Assembly: GCF_049059935.1 (NCBI RefSeq) | Contig: NZ_JBMGQR010000096.1 | Coordinates: 1-13,698 of the forward strand | Direction: 5' to 3' | DNA: 13,698 bases | From: JAURVT01 sp049059935 | GTDB lineage: Bacteria; Actinomycetota; Actinomycetes; Propionibacteriales; Nocardioidaceae | Shown here: positions 8,270-13,698 of the stretch, in pieces | How the letters are laid out: every line of letters begins with the position of its first letter | How positions within the stretch are numbered: the stretch's first letter is position 1 | Notes under the pieces: model-generated | The model's input: the letters and a program-made list of their open reading frames with translations, nothing else | What the model was told of the DNA's origin: nothing | The model's database searches: none | Made by a program: the position numbers and the translations under genes

Positions 8270-8344
8270 CCCGTCCGCCATCTGAAGCCTTCGGGTCCTC
8301 AAACCACCCGTTTGACCACCCGAAGGCTTCAGATCGGGGACGGG
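8270..8344. repeat. Structured palindromic repeat, copy 2 (near-perfect long hairpin)
   Basis: This 75-bp element starts 15 bases after the stop of the 7661-8254 gene. CCCGTCC (8270-8276) pairs perfectly with GGACGGG (8338-8344). After a 3-nt internal loop, 17 bases starting ATCTGAAGCC (8280-8296) pair perfectly with 8318-8334. A CC/CC internal loop follows, then TCAAAC (8299-8304) pairs with GTTTGA (8310-8315) around a 5-nt CACCC loop. In total 30 base pairs form with no bulge of unequal length. It is in the same orientation as copy 1: the left 22 bases match at 19 positions, and the right 19 bases (beginning TCAGATCGGG) match at 18. Confidence 0.9.
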
Positions 8345-8405
8345 AGGCGCGCCGCCCCTGCTGACGCGAGGTGCGCGTCGCCCACCTCCCCGGCAGGGTG
8401 GGCGC

Positions 8406-9434
8406 ATGAGCGACGACACCACCACCATGCGCGCGGTGGGCTTCAGCCGGAGCCTGCCGATCGACGACCCCGCGAGCCTGCAGGACTTGGAGGTGCCCGT
8501 CCCGACGCCGGGTGAGCACGACCTGCTCGTCGAGGTGCGGGCGGTGTCGGTGAACCCGGTCGACACCAAGGTCCGCAGGGGCGGCGACGCCGAGGGCGGG
8601 CCGCGCATCCTGGGGTACGACGCGGCGGGCGTCGTCCGCGAGGTCGGGGCGGCCGTCACGCTGTTCTCCCCCGGCGACGAGGTCTTTTACGCCGGCAGCC
8701 TGGTCCGCCCCGGGACGGACGCCGAGCTGCACGCCGTCGACGAGCGGATCGTCGGGCGCAAGCCGTCCACCCTGACGTTCGCCGAGGCCGCCGCGCTGCC
8801 GCTGACCGCGATCACCGCGTGGGAGGGGCTGTTCGACAAGCTCAAGCTCACCGCCGAGAGCGAGGGCACGCTGTTCGTGCCCGGCGCGAGCGGCGGCGTC
8901 GGGTCGGTGGTGCTGCAGCTCGCCGAGGCGCTGCTCCCCCGCGTCCGCGTCGTCGCGACGAGCTCGCGGCCCGAGACCGACGAGTGGGTCACCGGCCTGG
9001 GGGCCGAGGCCACCGTCAACCACCGCGAGGACGACCTCCGCGGCCAGCTCGCGACCGCCGCACCCGACGGCGTCGACTGGATCTTCACCTCGCGCATCGA
9101 GGGCGAGGGCCAGCTCGAGCTCTACACCGACGTGCTCAACCCGTTCGGCGAGATCGTCGCCATCGACGACCCCGAGACGCTCGACGTCGCCGCGCTGAAG
9201 GCCAAGAGCCTGACGCTGCACTGGGAGCTGATGTTCACCCGCCCGATCGCCGGCGGCGACCTGCAGCTCTCCCAGCACCGGCTCCTGGAGCAGGTGGCCG
9301 ACCTGGTGGAGGCAGGCGACCTGCGCACCACCGTGACGACGACGCTCTCGCCGATCGACGCCGAGCAGCTCCGCGAGGCGCACCGCCTCGTCGAGGCCGG
9401 ACGGGTGATCGGCAAGGTCGTCCTCACGGTCTAG
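8406..9434 (+). CDS. Zinc-independent MDR oxidoreductase, quinone oxidoreductase-like
   Basis: This is a 342-aa member of the medium-chain dehydrogenase/reductase superfamily, of the type annotated as zinc-binding alcohol dehydrogenase family 1 or NADPH:quinone reductase-like. The N-terminal GroES-like domain includes SVNPVDTKVRRG and ILGYDAAGVVREVG. The Rossmann domain carries the cofactor loop GASGGVG at residues 160-166. The catalytic zinc GHE motif is replaced by GYD and no structural-zinc cysteine cluster is present, so it should act without zinc on a quinone, enone or similar carbonyl using NADPH. The substrate is unknown. I chose the ATG at 8406; a second in-frame ATG at 8427 (MRAVGF) would fit the family core but has no ribosome site. 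It ends in TAG within a CTAG shared with the convergent serine hydrolase. It probably forms its own transcript, starting after repeat copy 2. Confidence 0.88.
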   Translation: MSDDTTTMRAVGFSRSLPIDDPASLQDLEVPVPTPGEHDLLVEVRAVSVNPVDTKVRRGGDAEGGPRILGYDAAGVVREVGAAVTLFSPGDEVFYAGSLVRPGTDAELHAVDERIVGRKPSTLTFAEAAALPLTAITAWEGLFDKLKLTAESEGTLFVPGASGGVGSVVLQLAEALLPRVRVVATSSRPETDEWVTGLGAEATVNHREDDLRGQLATAAPDGVDWIFTSRIEGEGQLELYTDVLNPFGEIVAIDDPETLDVAALKAKSLTLHWELMFTRPIAGGDLQLSQHRLLEQVADLVEAGDLRTTVTTTLSPIDAEQLREAHRLVEAGRVIGKVVLTV

Positions 9435-10636
9435 CCAGGCAGCGCGTCGTAGACCGCGGTCTCCATCTCCAGGTAGCCGCCCACCGACGCGGGGTCGGCG
9501 AACGGGAGGATCTGGGTGCCCCAGAAGCCACCGATCCCGTGGCGCCGGTCGATCCAGTAGTAGAGGTTGGCCAGGCCGGCCCACGCGAGGCTGCCCGCGG
9601 GACGGCCGGTCGGTGCGTCCTCGTCGTTGACCATGAACGTGTACGCCCACGACTTGGACTGGCCGGGGAAGAACTCCGCGTCGTTCGACAGCCACGGGAT
9701 CACGCCCGGCAGCCTCGACACCTTGAGGTCGCCCAGGTGGTTCTTCTCGGCGAACTGCACCGTCTCCTTGCCCAGCACCTGACGGCCCGAGTGGCTGAGG
9801 CCGTCGTTGAGCCACATCCGGATGAAGGCCATGTAGTCGCCGACGGTGGAGTGCAGGCCGTGCCCGCCCATGTGCACCTCGGGCTCGGGGAGCACGAACT
9901 CCGACGGCTCGAGCGACCCGTCCTCCCGGCGCTGGTGCATCGTCGCCAGCCGCGGGCGGGTGGTGTCGTCGAGCGCGAACATCGTGTCGTCCATGCCCAG
10001 CGGCTCGAAGACGCGCGCCTTCATGACCTCGCCCAGACGCTGACCGGTGACGCCCTCGACGACCTGTCCGGCCCAGTCGATGTTGGACCCGTACCGCCAC
10101 TGCTCACCGGGGTCGAACAGCAGCGGGGTGCGCAGCGAGGCCCTGGTGGCCGCGACGATGCTCGGCTGCCCGTGCTCGGTGGCCAGCCGGTGGTAGGTCT
10201 CGTCGAAGAAGTCGTACCCGAAGCCCGCGGTGTGCAGCAGCAGGTGCTTGGTGGTCACGTCCGTCCTCGGGGGACGCAGCCGCGGCGACCCGTCGTCGTC
10301 GAAGCCCTCGATCACCTGGACGTCGGCCAGCTCGGGCGCGTACGTCCGCGCGGGCTCGTCGAGGTCGATGCGCCCCTCCTCCACCAGCTGCAGCACCGTG
10401 GTGCCCGTGATCGCCTTGGTGGTGGAGAAGATCGCCATCACGGCGTCGGTGGCCATCGGCTCGTCGGAGGCGAGGCTGCGACGGCCGGCCGCCCCGACGT
10501 AGAAGGACTCGTCGCGGTCGGTCAGCCCGGCGACGACGCCCGGCAGGCCGGGGCCCTTGTCGATGCTGGCCTGCACCACCGCGTCCGCGGCCGCGGTCAG
10601 CCGCTCCTGACGGGCCACTGCTTCGTCGTCGGTCAT
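9431..10636 (-). CDS. Serine hydrolase, beta-lactamase/class VIII esterase family
   Basis: This is a 401-aa penicillin-binding-protein-fold hydrolase, likely an esterase or transesterase of the EstB/LovD type rather than a true beta-lactamase. The nucleophile motif SxxK is STTK (S71, K74), the catalytic tyrosine lies in YGSN (Y182), and the third motif region is WAGL (352-355), the W-x-G form typical of class VIII esterases instead of KTG. HTAGFGYDF (135-143) is also characteristic of the family. There is no signal peptide, so it is predicted to be cytoplasmic. The ATG at 10636 has GGAGAGG six bases upstream. The gene lies 89 bases downstream of tetR on the same strand, so it may be co-transcribed with it or use its own promoter near the CRP-like site at 10660-10675. 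Its stop lies in the CTAG it shares with the oxidoreductase gene. The substrate is unknown. Confidence 0.9.
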   Translation of the reverse strand: MTDDEAVARQERLTAAADAVVQASIDKGPGLPGVVAGLTDRDESFYVGAAGRRSLASDEPMATDAVMAIFSTTKAITGTTVLQLVEEGRIDLDEPARTYAPELADVQVIEGFDDDGSPRLRPPRTDVTTKHLLLHTAGFGYDFFDETYHRLATEHGQPSIVAATRASLRTPLLFDPGEQWRYGSNIDWAGQVVEGVTGQRLGEVMKARVFEPLGMDDTMFALDDTTRPRLATMHQRREDGSLEPSEFVLPEPEVHMGGHGLHSTVGDYMAFIRMWLNDGLSHSGRQVLGKETVQFAEKNHLGDLKVSRLPGVIPWLSNDAEFFPGQSKSWAYTFMVNDEDAPTGRPAGSLAWAGLANLYYWIDRRHGIGGFWGTQILPFADPASVGGYLEMETAVYDALPG

Positions 10637-10659
10637 GGGTGTCCTCTCCGAGACGCCGA

Positions 10660-10675
10660 TGTGTCGTGAGTCACA
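10660..10675. promoter_or_regulatory. Candidate CRP/GlxR-type binding site
   Basis: The plus strand reads TGTGT-CGTGAG-TCACA, matching the CRP-family consensus TGTGA-N6-TCACA at nine of ten defined positions. It lies 23 bases upstream of the serine hydrolase ATG in the only gap between that gene and tetR. GlxR-like cAMP regulators with this consensus are known in actinobacteria. Lying so close to the start codon, it would more easily block transcription than activate it. A single site of this length can occur by chance. Confidence 0.4.
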
Positions 10676-10725
10676 TCATGCGCCCGGGAGGCCCTGCCGC
10701 GCGTCGTCAATGGAGGAGGCGAGCC

Positions 10726-11286
10726 TCAGCGCAGTCCGGCCACCAGCAGGTCGGTGAGGGCGGCGTAGGCCTGCGAGTCGTCGAGACCGGTCGTGCGGGT
10801 GAGGTCGCCGCGCTGCACCGACTCCATGACGAGCGCCGCCACCGCGCCGACGAAGGTGGCGTCGAGCGAGGCCCCCACGGTCGGCGCCTCGGTCACCAGC
10901 TCGCGGACGCGCCGCGCCGCCGCCTGCGTGTTGCGGCGGTAGATCTCGCGGGCCGGCGCGAAGGCCTCGACGTCGGCGATGAACGCCGGGCTGGCGGGCC
11001 TCAGCTCGGTGGAGATCGCCTGCAGGTAGGCCTCGAGACGGTCGCGCGCCGTGCCGGCGACCGCCGCGCTCTGCTCGACGCGCGCGGTCGCCCCGCGGAA
11101 GAACGCGCGCACCGCGGTCAGGACGATCTGCTCCTTGCTCGGCGCGACGGCGTAGAGCGTCGACTTCGAGCAGCTGAGCCGCCGGGCGAGCTCGGCGACA
11201 CCCAGGTGCGCGAAGCCCTCGGCCAGGAAGATCTCGACGAGACCGTCCACCACGCGGATGACGCGCTCGTCCGCCACAGCCGTCAT
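10726..11286 (-). CDS. TetR family transcriptional regulator
   Basis: This 186-aa predicted DNA-binding repressor has an N-terminal TetR helix-turn-helix at about residues 28-50 (VAELARRLSCSKSTLYAVAP, followed by SKEQI). The C-terminal ligand-binding and dimerisation domain is helical and not assignable to a ligand class. The ATG at 11286 (protein MTAVADERV) is preceded by GAGGGG with a seven-base gap; the frame stays open upstream only as antisense of the acyl-CoA dehydrogenase gene. It is divergent from that gene, with a perfect inverted repeat at 11311-11338 in the shared gap. This supports autoregulation and control of the dehydrogenase, plausibly in response to an acyl-CoA (inference). 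The serine hydrolase lies downstream on the same strand. Confidence 0.9.
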   Translation of the reverse strand: MTAVADERVIRVVDGLVEIFLAEGFAHLGVAELARRLSCSKSTLYAVAPSKEQIVLTAVRAFFRGATARVEQSAAVAGTARDRLEAYLQAISTELRPASPAFIADVEAFAPAREIYRRNTQAAARRVRELVTEAPTVGASLDATFVGAVAALVMESVQRGDLTRTTGLDDSQAYAALTDLLVAGLR

Positions 11287-11310
11287 CGCCCGTCCCCTCA
11301 GTTCTCGATC

Positions 11311-11338
11311 GAGTACCAGATTACCCGTCCTGGTACTC
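11311..11338. promoter_or_regulatory. Candidate TetR operator
   Basis: GAGTACCAG (11311-11319) and CTGGTACTC (11330-11338) form a perfect 9-bp inverted repeat with a 10-bp spacer, in the gap between the divergent tetR and acyl-CoA dehydrogenase starts. The half-sites are 19 bp apart centre to centre, roughly two helical turns, as expected for a dimeric repressor. The repeat covers candidate -10 boxes on both strands, so binding would be expected to shut both genes. Confidence 0.75.
11318..11323 (-). promoter_or_regulatory. Candidate -10 box of tetR
   Basis: TAATCT on the minus strand fits TANNNT and would start transcription about 25 bases before the tetR ATG. It lies inside the operator palindrome. 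No good -35 is visible. Confidence 0.35.
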
Positions 11339-11339
11339 T
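11334..11339 (+). promoter_or_regulatory. Candidate -10 box of the acyl-CoA dehydrogenase gene
   Basis: TACTCT fits TANNNT, overlaps the right half-site of the operator, and would start transcription about 25 bases before the ATG at 11371. No good -35 is visible. Confidence 0.35.
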
Positions 11340-11370
11340 GTGGGCAGGAACCCACGCCGAGGAGGATGGC

Positions 11371-12513
11371 ATGCCCGCGACCCGTCTGATGCCGAACGAG
11401 GACGCCGACGACCTGATCGCCCTCACCCGCGAGATCGTCGACAAGGAGCTGCGTCCGCGGGTCGACGAGGCCGAGGCGAGCGCGACGTTCCCCCGCGAGG
11501 TCTTCCGGACGCTCGGCCGCGCGGGCCTGATGAGCCTGCCGTACCCCGAGGAGCTCGGGGGCGGCGAGCAGCCGTACGAGGTGTACCTGCAGGTGCTCGA
11601 GGAGATCGCGTCGGCGTGGGCCAGCGTCGGCGTGGGCGTCAGCGTCCACGCGCTCTCGTGCTTCGGCCTGTTCACCGCCGGCACCGACGAGCAGAAGAAG
11701 GGCTGGCTTCCCGAGATGCTGTCGGGCGAGCAGCTCGGCGCGTACTGCCTGTCCGAGGCGCACGCCGGGTCCGACCCCGCCGCCATGCGCACCAGGGCCG
11801 TCCGCGACGGCGACGACTACGTCATCAACGGCGCCAAGGCCTGGACCACCCACGGCGGCGAGGCCGACTTCTACAAGGTCATGGCCCGCACGTCCGACGA
11901 CGGTGGTCGCGGCATCTCCTGCTTCCTGGTGCCCGCCGACGCCGCCGGTCTCAGCGCCGACGTCCCCGAGCGCAAGATGGGCCTGACGGGCTCGACCACC
12001 GCCACGATGCTCTTCGACGACGTGCGCGTCCCCGTCGAGCGACGTCTCGGCGACGAGGGCCAGGGCCTGCCGATCGCGCTCGCGGGCCTGGACGCCGGGC
12101 GTCTCGGCATCGCCGCGGTGGCCGTCGGCGTCGCGCAGGGCGCGCTCGACGTCGCGCTCGCCTACGCCCGGGAGCGCGAGTCGTTCGGCAGGCCGATCAT
12201 CCAGCACCAGGGCCTGGCGTTCCTGCTCGCCGACATGGCCGCGGCCGTCGAGTCCGCCCGTGCCACCTACCTGCACGCCGCGCGGCTGCGCGACGCCGGC
12301 CGTCCCTACGGGCGCGAGGCCTCGGTGGCCAAGCTCGTCGCCACCGACAACGCCTCACGCGTCACGGCCGACGCCGTGCAGGTGCTCGGCGGCGCCGGCT
12401 ACACCAAGGACTTCCCGGTCGAGCGGTACATGCGCGAGACCAAGGTGATGCAGATCTTCGAGGGCACCAACCAGATCCAGCGTCTCGTCATCGCCCGCCA
12501 CCTGGCGCGCTGA
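11371..12513 (+). CDS. Acyl-CoA dehydrogenase (FadE-like)
   Basis: This FAD-dependent enzyme catalyses alpha,beta-dehydrogenation of acyl-CoA thioesters, the first step of beta-oxidation or of branched-chain acyl-CoA breakdown. Its 380 aa is the standard length. Both family signatures are intact: CLSEAHAGSDPAAM near residue 130, and QVLGGAGYTKDFPVERYMRE near residue 338. The catalytic base is the glutamate of IFEGTNQIQR (E364), in the position used by short- and medium-chain enzymes. Chain-length preference cannot be read reliably. The ATG at 11371 follows GAGGAGG by five bases; another ATG at 11366 is out of frame. The open frame extends upstream past tetR but is not coding there. It is divergent from tetR and shares the operator at 11311-11338. 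Its stop is one base from the stop of the convergent membrane protein gene. Confidence 0.95.
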   Translation: MPATRLMPNEDADDLIALTREIVDKELRPRVDEAEASATFPREVFRTLGRAGLMSLPYPEELGGGEQPYEVYLQVLEEIASAWASVGVGVSVHALSCFGLFTAGTDEQKKGWLPEMLSGEQLGAYCLSEAHAGSDPAAMRTRAVRDGDDYVINGAKAWTTHGGEADFYKVMARTSDDGGRGISCFLVPADAAGLSADVPERKMGLTGSTTATMLFDDVRVPVERRLGDEGQGLPIALAGLDAGRLGIAAVAVGVAQGALDVALAYARERESFGRPIIQHQGLAFLLADMAAAVESARATYLHAARLRDAGRPYGREASVAKLVATDNASRVTADAVQVLGGAGYTKDFPVERYMRETKVMQIFEGTNQIQRLVIARHLAR

Positions 12514-12514
12514 G

Positions 12515-12907
12515 TCAGGTCACCGTCAGCCGGTGGCGGTGCTCGGCCACCACGGCGCACGCCGCGACGACCAGCAGGATCGCGCCGACGAAGAACACGA
12601 GGCCGCCCACCAGCGGGATCGCCGCGGGCTCGTCGTCCAGCGAGTGCAGGTAGGCGGCGCCGCCGCCGAACCCGAGCGCGCCCACCACGGCGAGGACGGC
12701 GGTGGCTCGGTCGGGCCTCGCGACGGGCAGGGCCATGACGACGACCGTCGCGACGCAGGACGCGTACAGCACCCACCGGAGCGGGTCGAGCGCGGCGTCC
12801 GGCGCGAGGACCATCGCGGCGAAGGTGGCGAGGGGCAGCAGGCAGATCACGACCTGCACGGCCGTGGTCGTCGCCGAGGGCGGGTGGTTCGACCGTGAGG
12901 GACTCAT
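12515..12907 (-). CDS. Small four-helix membrane protein of unknown function
   Basis: The family is not recognised. The 130-aa protein has four hydrophobic segments at about residues 17-35, 45-63, 68-87 and 97-121, with a basic N-terminus (MSPSRSN) and a basic tail (EHRHRL), which predicts both ends in the cytoplasm. The only clearly acidic loop is LDDEP, between helices 3 and 4. There are no catalytic or metal-binding motifs. The ATG at 12907 has only a weak ribosome site (AGG two bases upstream). Its stop codon is separated by a single base from that of the acyl-CoA dehydrogenase gene. It lies downstream of the mannitol dehydrogenase-like gene on the same strand, but a strong hairpin separates them. 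Confidence 0.7.
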   Translation of the reverse strand: MSPSRSNHPPSATTTAVQVVICLLPLATFAAMVLAPDAALDPLRWVLYASCVATVVVMALPVARPDRATAVLAVVGALGFGGGAAYLHSLDDEPAAIPLVGGLVFFVGAILLVVAACAVVAEHRHRLTVT

Positions 12908-12909
12908 GA

Positions 12910-12960
12910 CCTGAGCGTGCGACCGCGGCGGACGACGCCGCGTCCGTGCAGGTGCTCAGG
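12910..12960 (-). terminator. Terminator-like nested hairpin
   Basis: CGCGGCG (12924-12930) and CGCCGCG (12936-12942) form a perfect 7-bp stem with a 5-nt loop. Around it, CCTGAGC (12910-12916) pairs with GCTCAGG (12954-12960). It lies just after the stop of the minus-strand mannitol dehydrogenase-like gene and just before the membrane protein gene. There is no T-run, which is common for terminators in very GC-rich actinobacteria. Termination is therefore plausible but not proven, and attenuation of the downstream gene is an alternative. Confidence 0.45.
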
Positions 12961-12976
12961 CGCGGCGCCGTCGTAC

Positions 12977-13698
12977 TCAGATCGCCTGGACGGTCGCCTC
13001 GATGCCCTTGGAGCGGATCGACTCGAGGGCGGCGAGGTAGCCCGCGACGAACTCCTCGTCGTCGGCGAGCCCACCGGGGACGTCCGCGGCCCGCAGGAAG
13101 CCCACCGGGTCGTCGGCGAGGTTCTTCGCGGCCTCGCGGAGCCGGGCCTCCTTGAGGTCGACCATCTCGCCGCCCTGCTCGCACACCAGCGCCCACGCGG
13201 CGACCGTCGTCACCGCGCGCGGTGCCGCCGCGGCACCCCGCTCGACCACCACGGGCAGCATGAACGTGTTGACCCGGTCCGAGGAGTACGCGCGCACACG
13301 GGCCAGCGTGTCGGCGAGCTCGGCGTTGGCGAACCGGTCGAGCAGCGTCTCGGTGTACTCGTGCAGGTCGATGCCCGGCACCTCGGGCAGGATCGGCATC
13401 GCCTCGACGCGCATGTAGTCGAGCACGTACTGGCGCAGCACCGGGTCCTGCGCGGCCTCGTGCACGTAGGTGTGACCGGCGAGCACGCCGGCCTGCGAGA
13501 GCACCTGGTGGCCGGCGTTGAGCAGTCGCAGCTTCATCAGCTCGTACGGGTGCACGTCGGGCACCATCTGGACGCCGACCTCCTCCAGCGCCGGGCGTCC
13601 CAGACCGAACTCGTCCTCGACGACCCACTGGCCGAACGGCTCGGCCAGGATCGGCCAGCCGTCCTCGACGCCGAAGCGGCGCGCCACCTCGGCGCGGT
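12977..13698 (-). CDS. Mannitol dehydrogenase family protein, C-terminal part (5' end cut by window edge)
   Basis: This is the C-terminal half of a polyol-specific long-chain dehydrogenase/reductase (mannitol 2-dehydrogenase, fructuronate or tagaturonate reductase, arabinitol dehydrogenase and relatives), cytoplasmic and NAD(P)-dependent. The catalytic Lys-Asn-His set is intact in KLRLLNAGH (K-x4-N-x2-H), preceded by ILAEPFGQWVVEDEF and DVHPYELM, both typical of the family. About 240 residues are visible where full members have roughly 450-500, so the N-terminal Rossmann domain lies beyond the right edge. The apparent start at 13687 is an internal GTG: the frame continues to the edge with matching codon use. 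The exact sugar substrate cannot be decided from this half. A strong hairpin follows the stop codon. Confidence 0.9.
   Translation of the reverse strand, partial: RAEVARRFGVEDGWPILAEPFGQWVVEDEFGLGRPALEEVGVQMVPDVHPYELMKLRLLNAGHQVLSQAGVLAGHTYVHEAAQDPVLRQYVLDYMRVEAMPILPEVPGIDLHEYTETLLDRFANAELADTLARVRAYSSDRVNTFMLPVVVERGAAAAPRAVTTVAAWALVCEQGGEMVDLKEARLREAAKNLADDPVGFLRAADVPGGLADDEEFVAGYLAALESIRSKGIEATVQAI

Noticed and set aside
7557..8344. A small mobile element carrying the 197-aa gene between terminal repeats
   Set aside because: The two repeats are in direct orientation, no target-site duplication is visible at the outer edges, and the gene does not look like a transposase or integrase. It is kept only as one possible explanation of the repeat pair.
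2639..8659. A 2,006-codon minus-strand frame extending upstream of recC through the MFS and unknown genes
   Set aside because: Only the part downstream of 5998 matches RecC. The upstream part is antisense to a clear transporter and is low-complexity (Arg, Gly, Asp, His-rich), as expected of stop-poor shadow frames at high GC.
8112..10100. A 662-codon minus-strand frame covering the MDR oxidoreductase and part of the serine hydrolase
   Set aside because: It is out of frame with the serine hydrolase and antisense to the oxidoreductase, and the protein is low-complexity.
11287..12276. N-terminal extension of tetR across the acyl-CoA dehydrogenase gene
   Set aside because: The TetR helix-turn-helix sits right after the ATG at 11286, which has a good ribosome site. 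The extension is antisense to a conserved enzyme.
1..13698. CRISPR arrays, tRNA or rRNA genes, phage genes or a defence island around recBC
   Set aside because: No regularly spaced repeats, no cloverleaf-like tRNA sequence and no defence or phage protein motifs were seen. The gaps between genes are all under about 160 bases.

Overview
The window is a very GC-rich bacterial chromosome segment. Codon third positions are overwhelmingly G or C, and the gene content (RecBCD-type subunits, a TetR/acyl-CoA dehydrogenase pair, a class VIII-type serine hydrolase, a polyol dehydrogenase) fits a high-GC actinobacterium. I cannot assign a genus from the sequence alone. Genes are tightly packed: there are two 4-base overlaps and one convergent pair one base apart. 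I see no rRNA, tRNA, CRISPR array, transposase or phage gene.

Layout. 1-5998 (minus strand): recB, cut by the left edge, preceded by complete recC and coupled to it by an ATGA overlap. These are two subunits of the RecBCD helicase-nuclease for double-strand-break repair; recD would be expected just beyond the left edge. 6116-7531 (plus): a sugar-porter-family MFS transporter, divergent from recC. 7661-8254 (plus): a 197-aa protein of unknown function with a possible PASTA-like C-terminus. 8406-9434 (plus): a zinc-independent MDR oxidoreductase of the quinone oxidoreductase type. It converges on a minus-strand serine hydrolase (9431-10636), and the two share a CTAG that supplies both stop codons. 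Upstream of the hydrolase on the same strand is a TetR regulator (10726-11286), divergent from an acyl-CoA dehydrogenase (11371-12513). A four-helix membrane protein (12515-12907, minus) and the C-terminal half of a mannitol-dehydrogenase-family enzyme (12977 to the right edge, minus) close the window.

The most distinctive features are non-coding. First, two related 74-75 bp structured palindromes in direct orientation (7557-7630 and 8270-8344) bracket the unknown gene. They share an outer 7-bp stem, a 3-nt internal loop and an ATCTGA/TCAGAT stem, but their inner stems differ in sequence while still pairing. Second, a perfect 9-bp inverted repeat (11311-11338) between the divergent tetR and acyl-CoA dehydrogenase genes overlaps both candidate -10 boxes and is a strong operator candidate. 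Third, a CRP/GlxR-like site lies 23 bp upstream of the serine hydrolase start. The protein-coding genes look like ordinary housekeeping and catabolic genes, and I found no convincing new multi-gene system. The repeat family is the best candidate for something undescribed.
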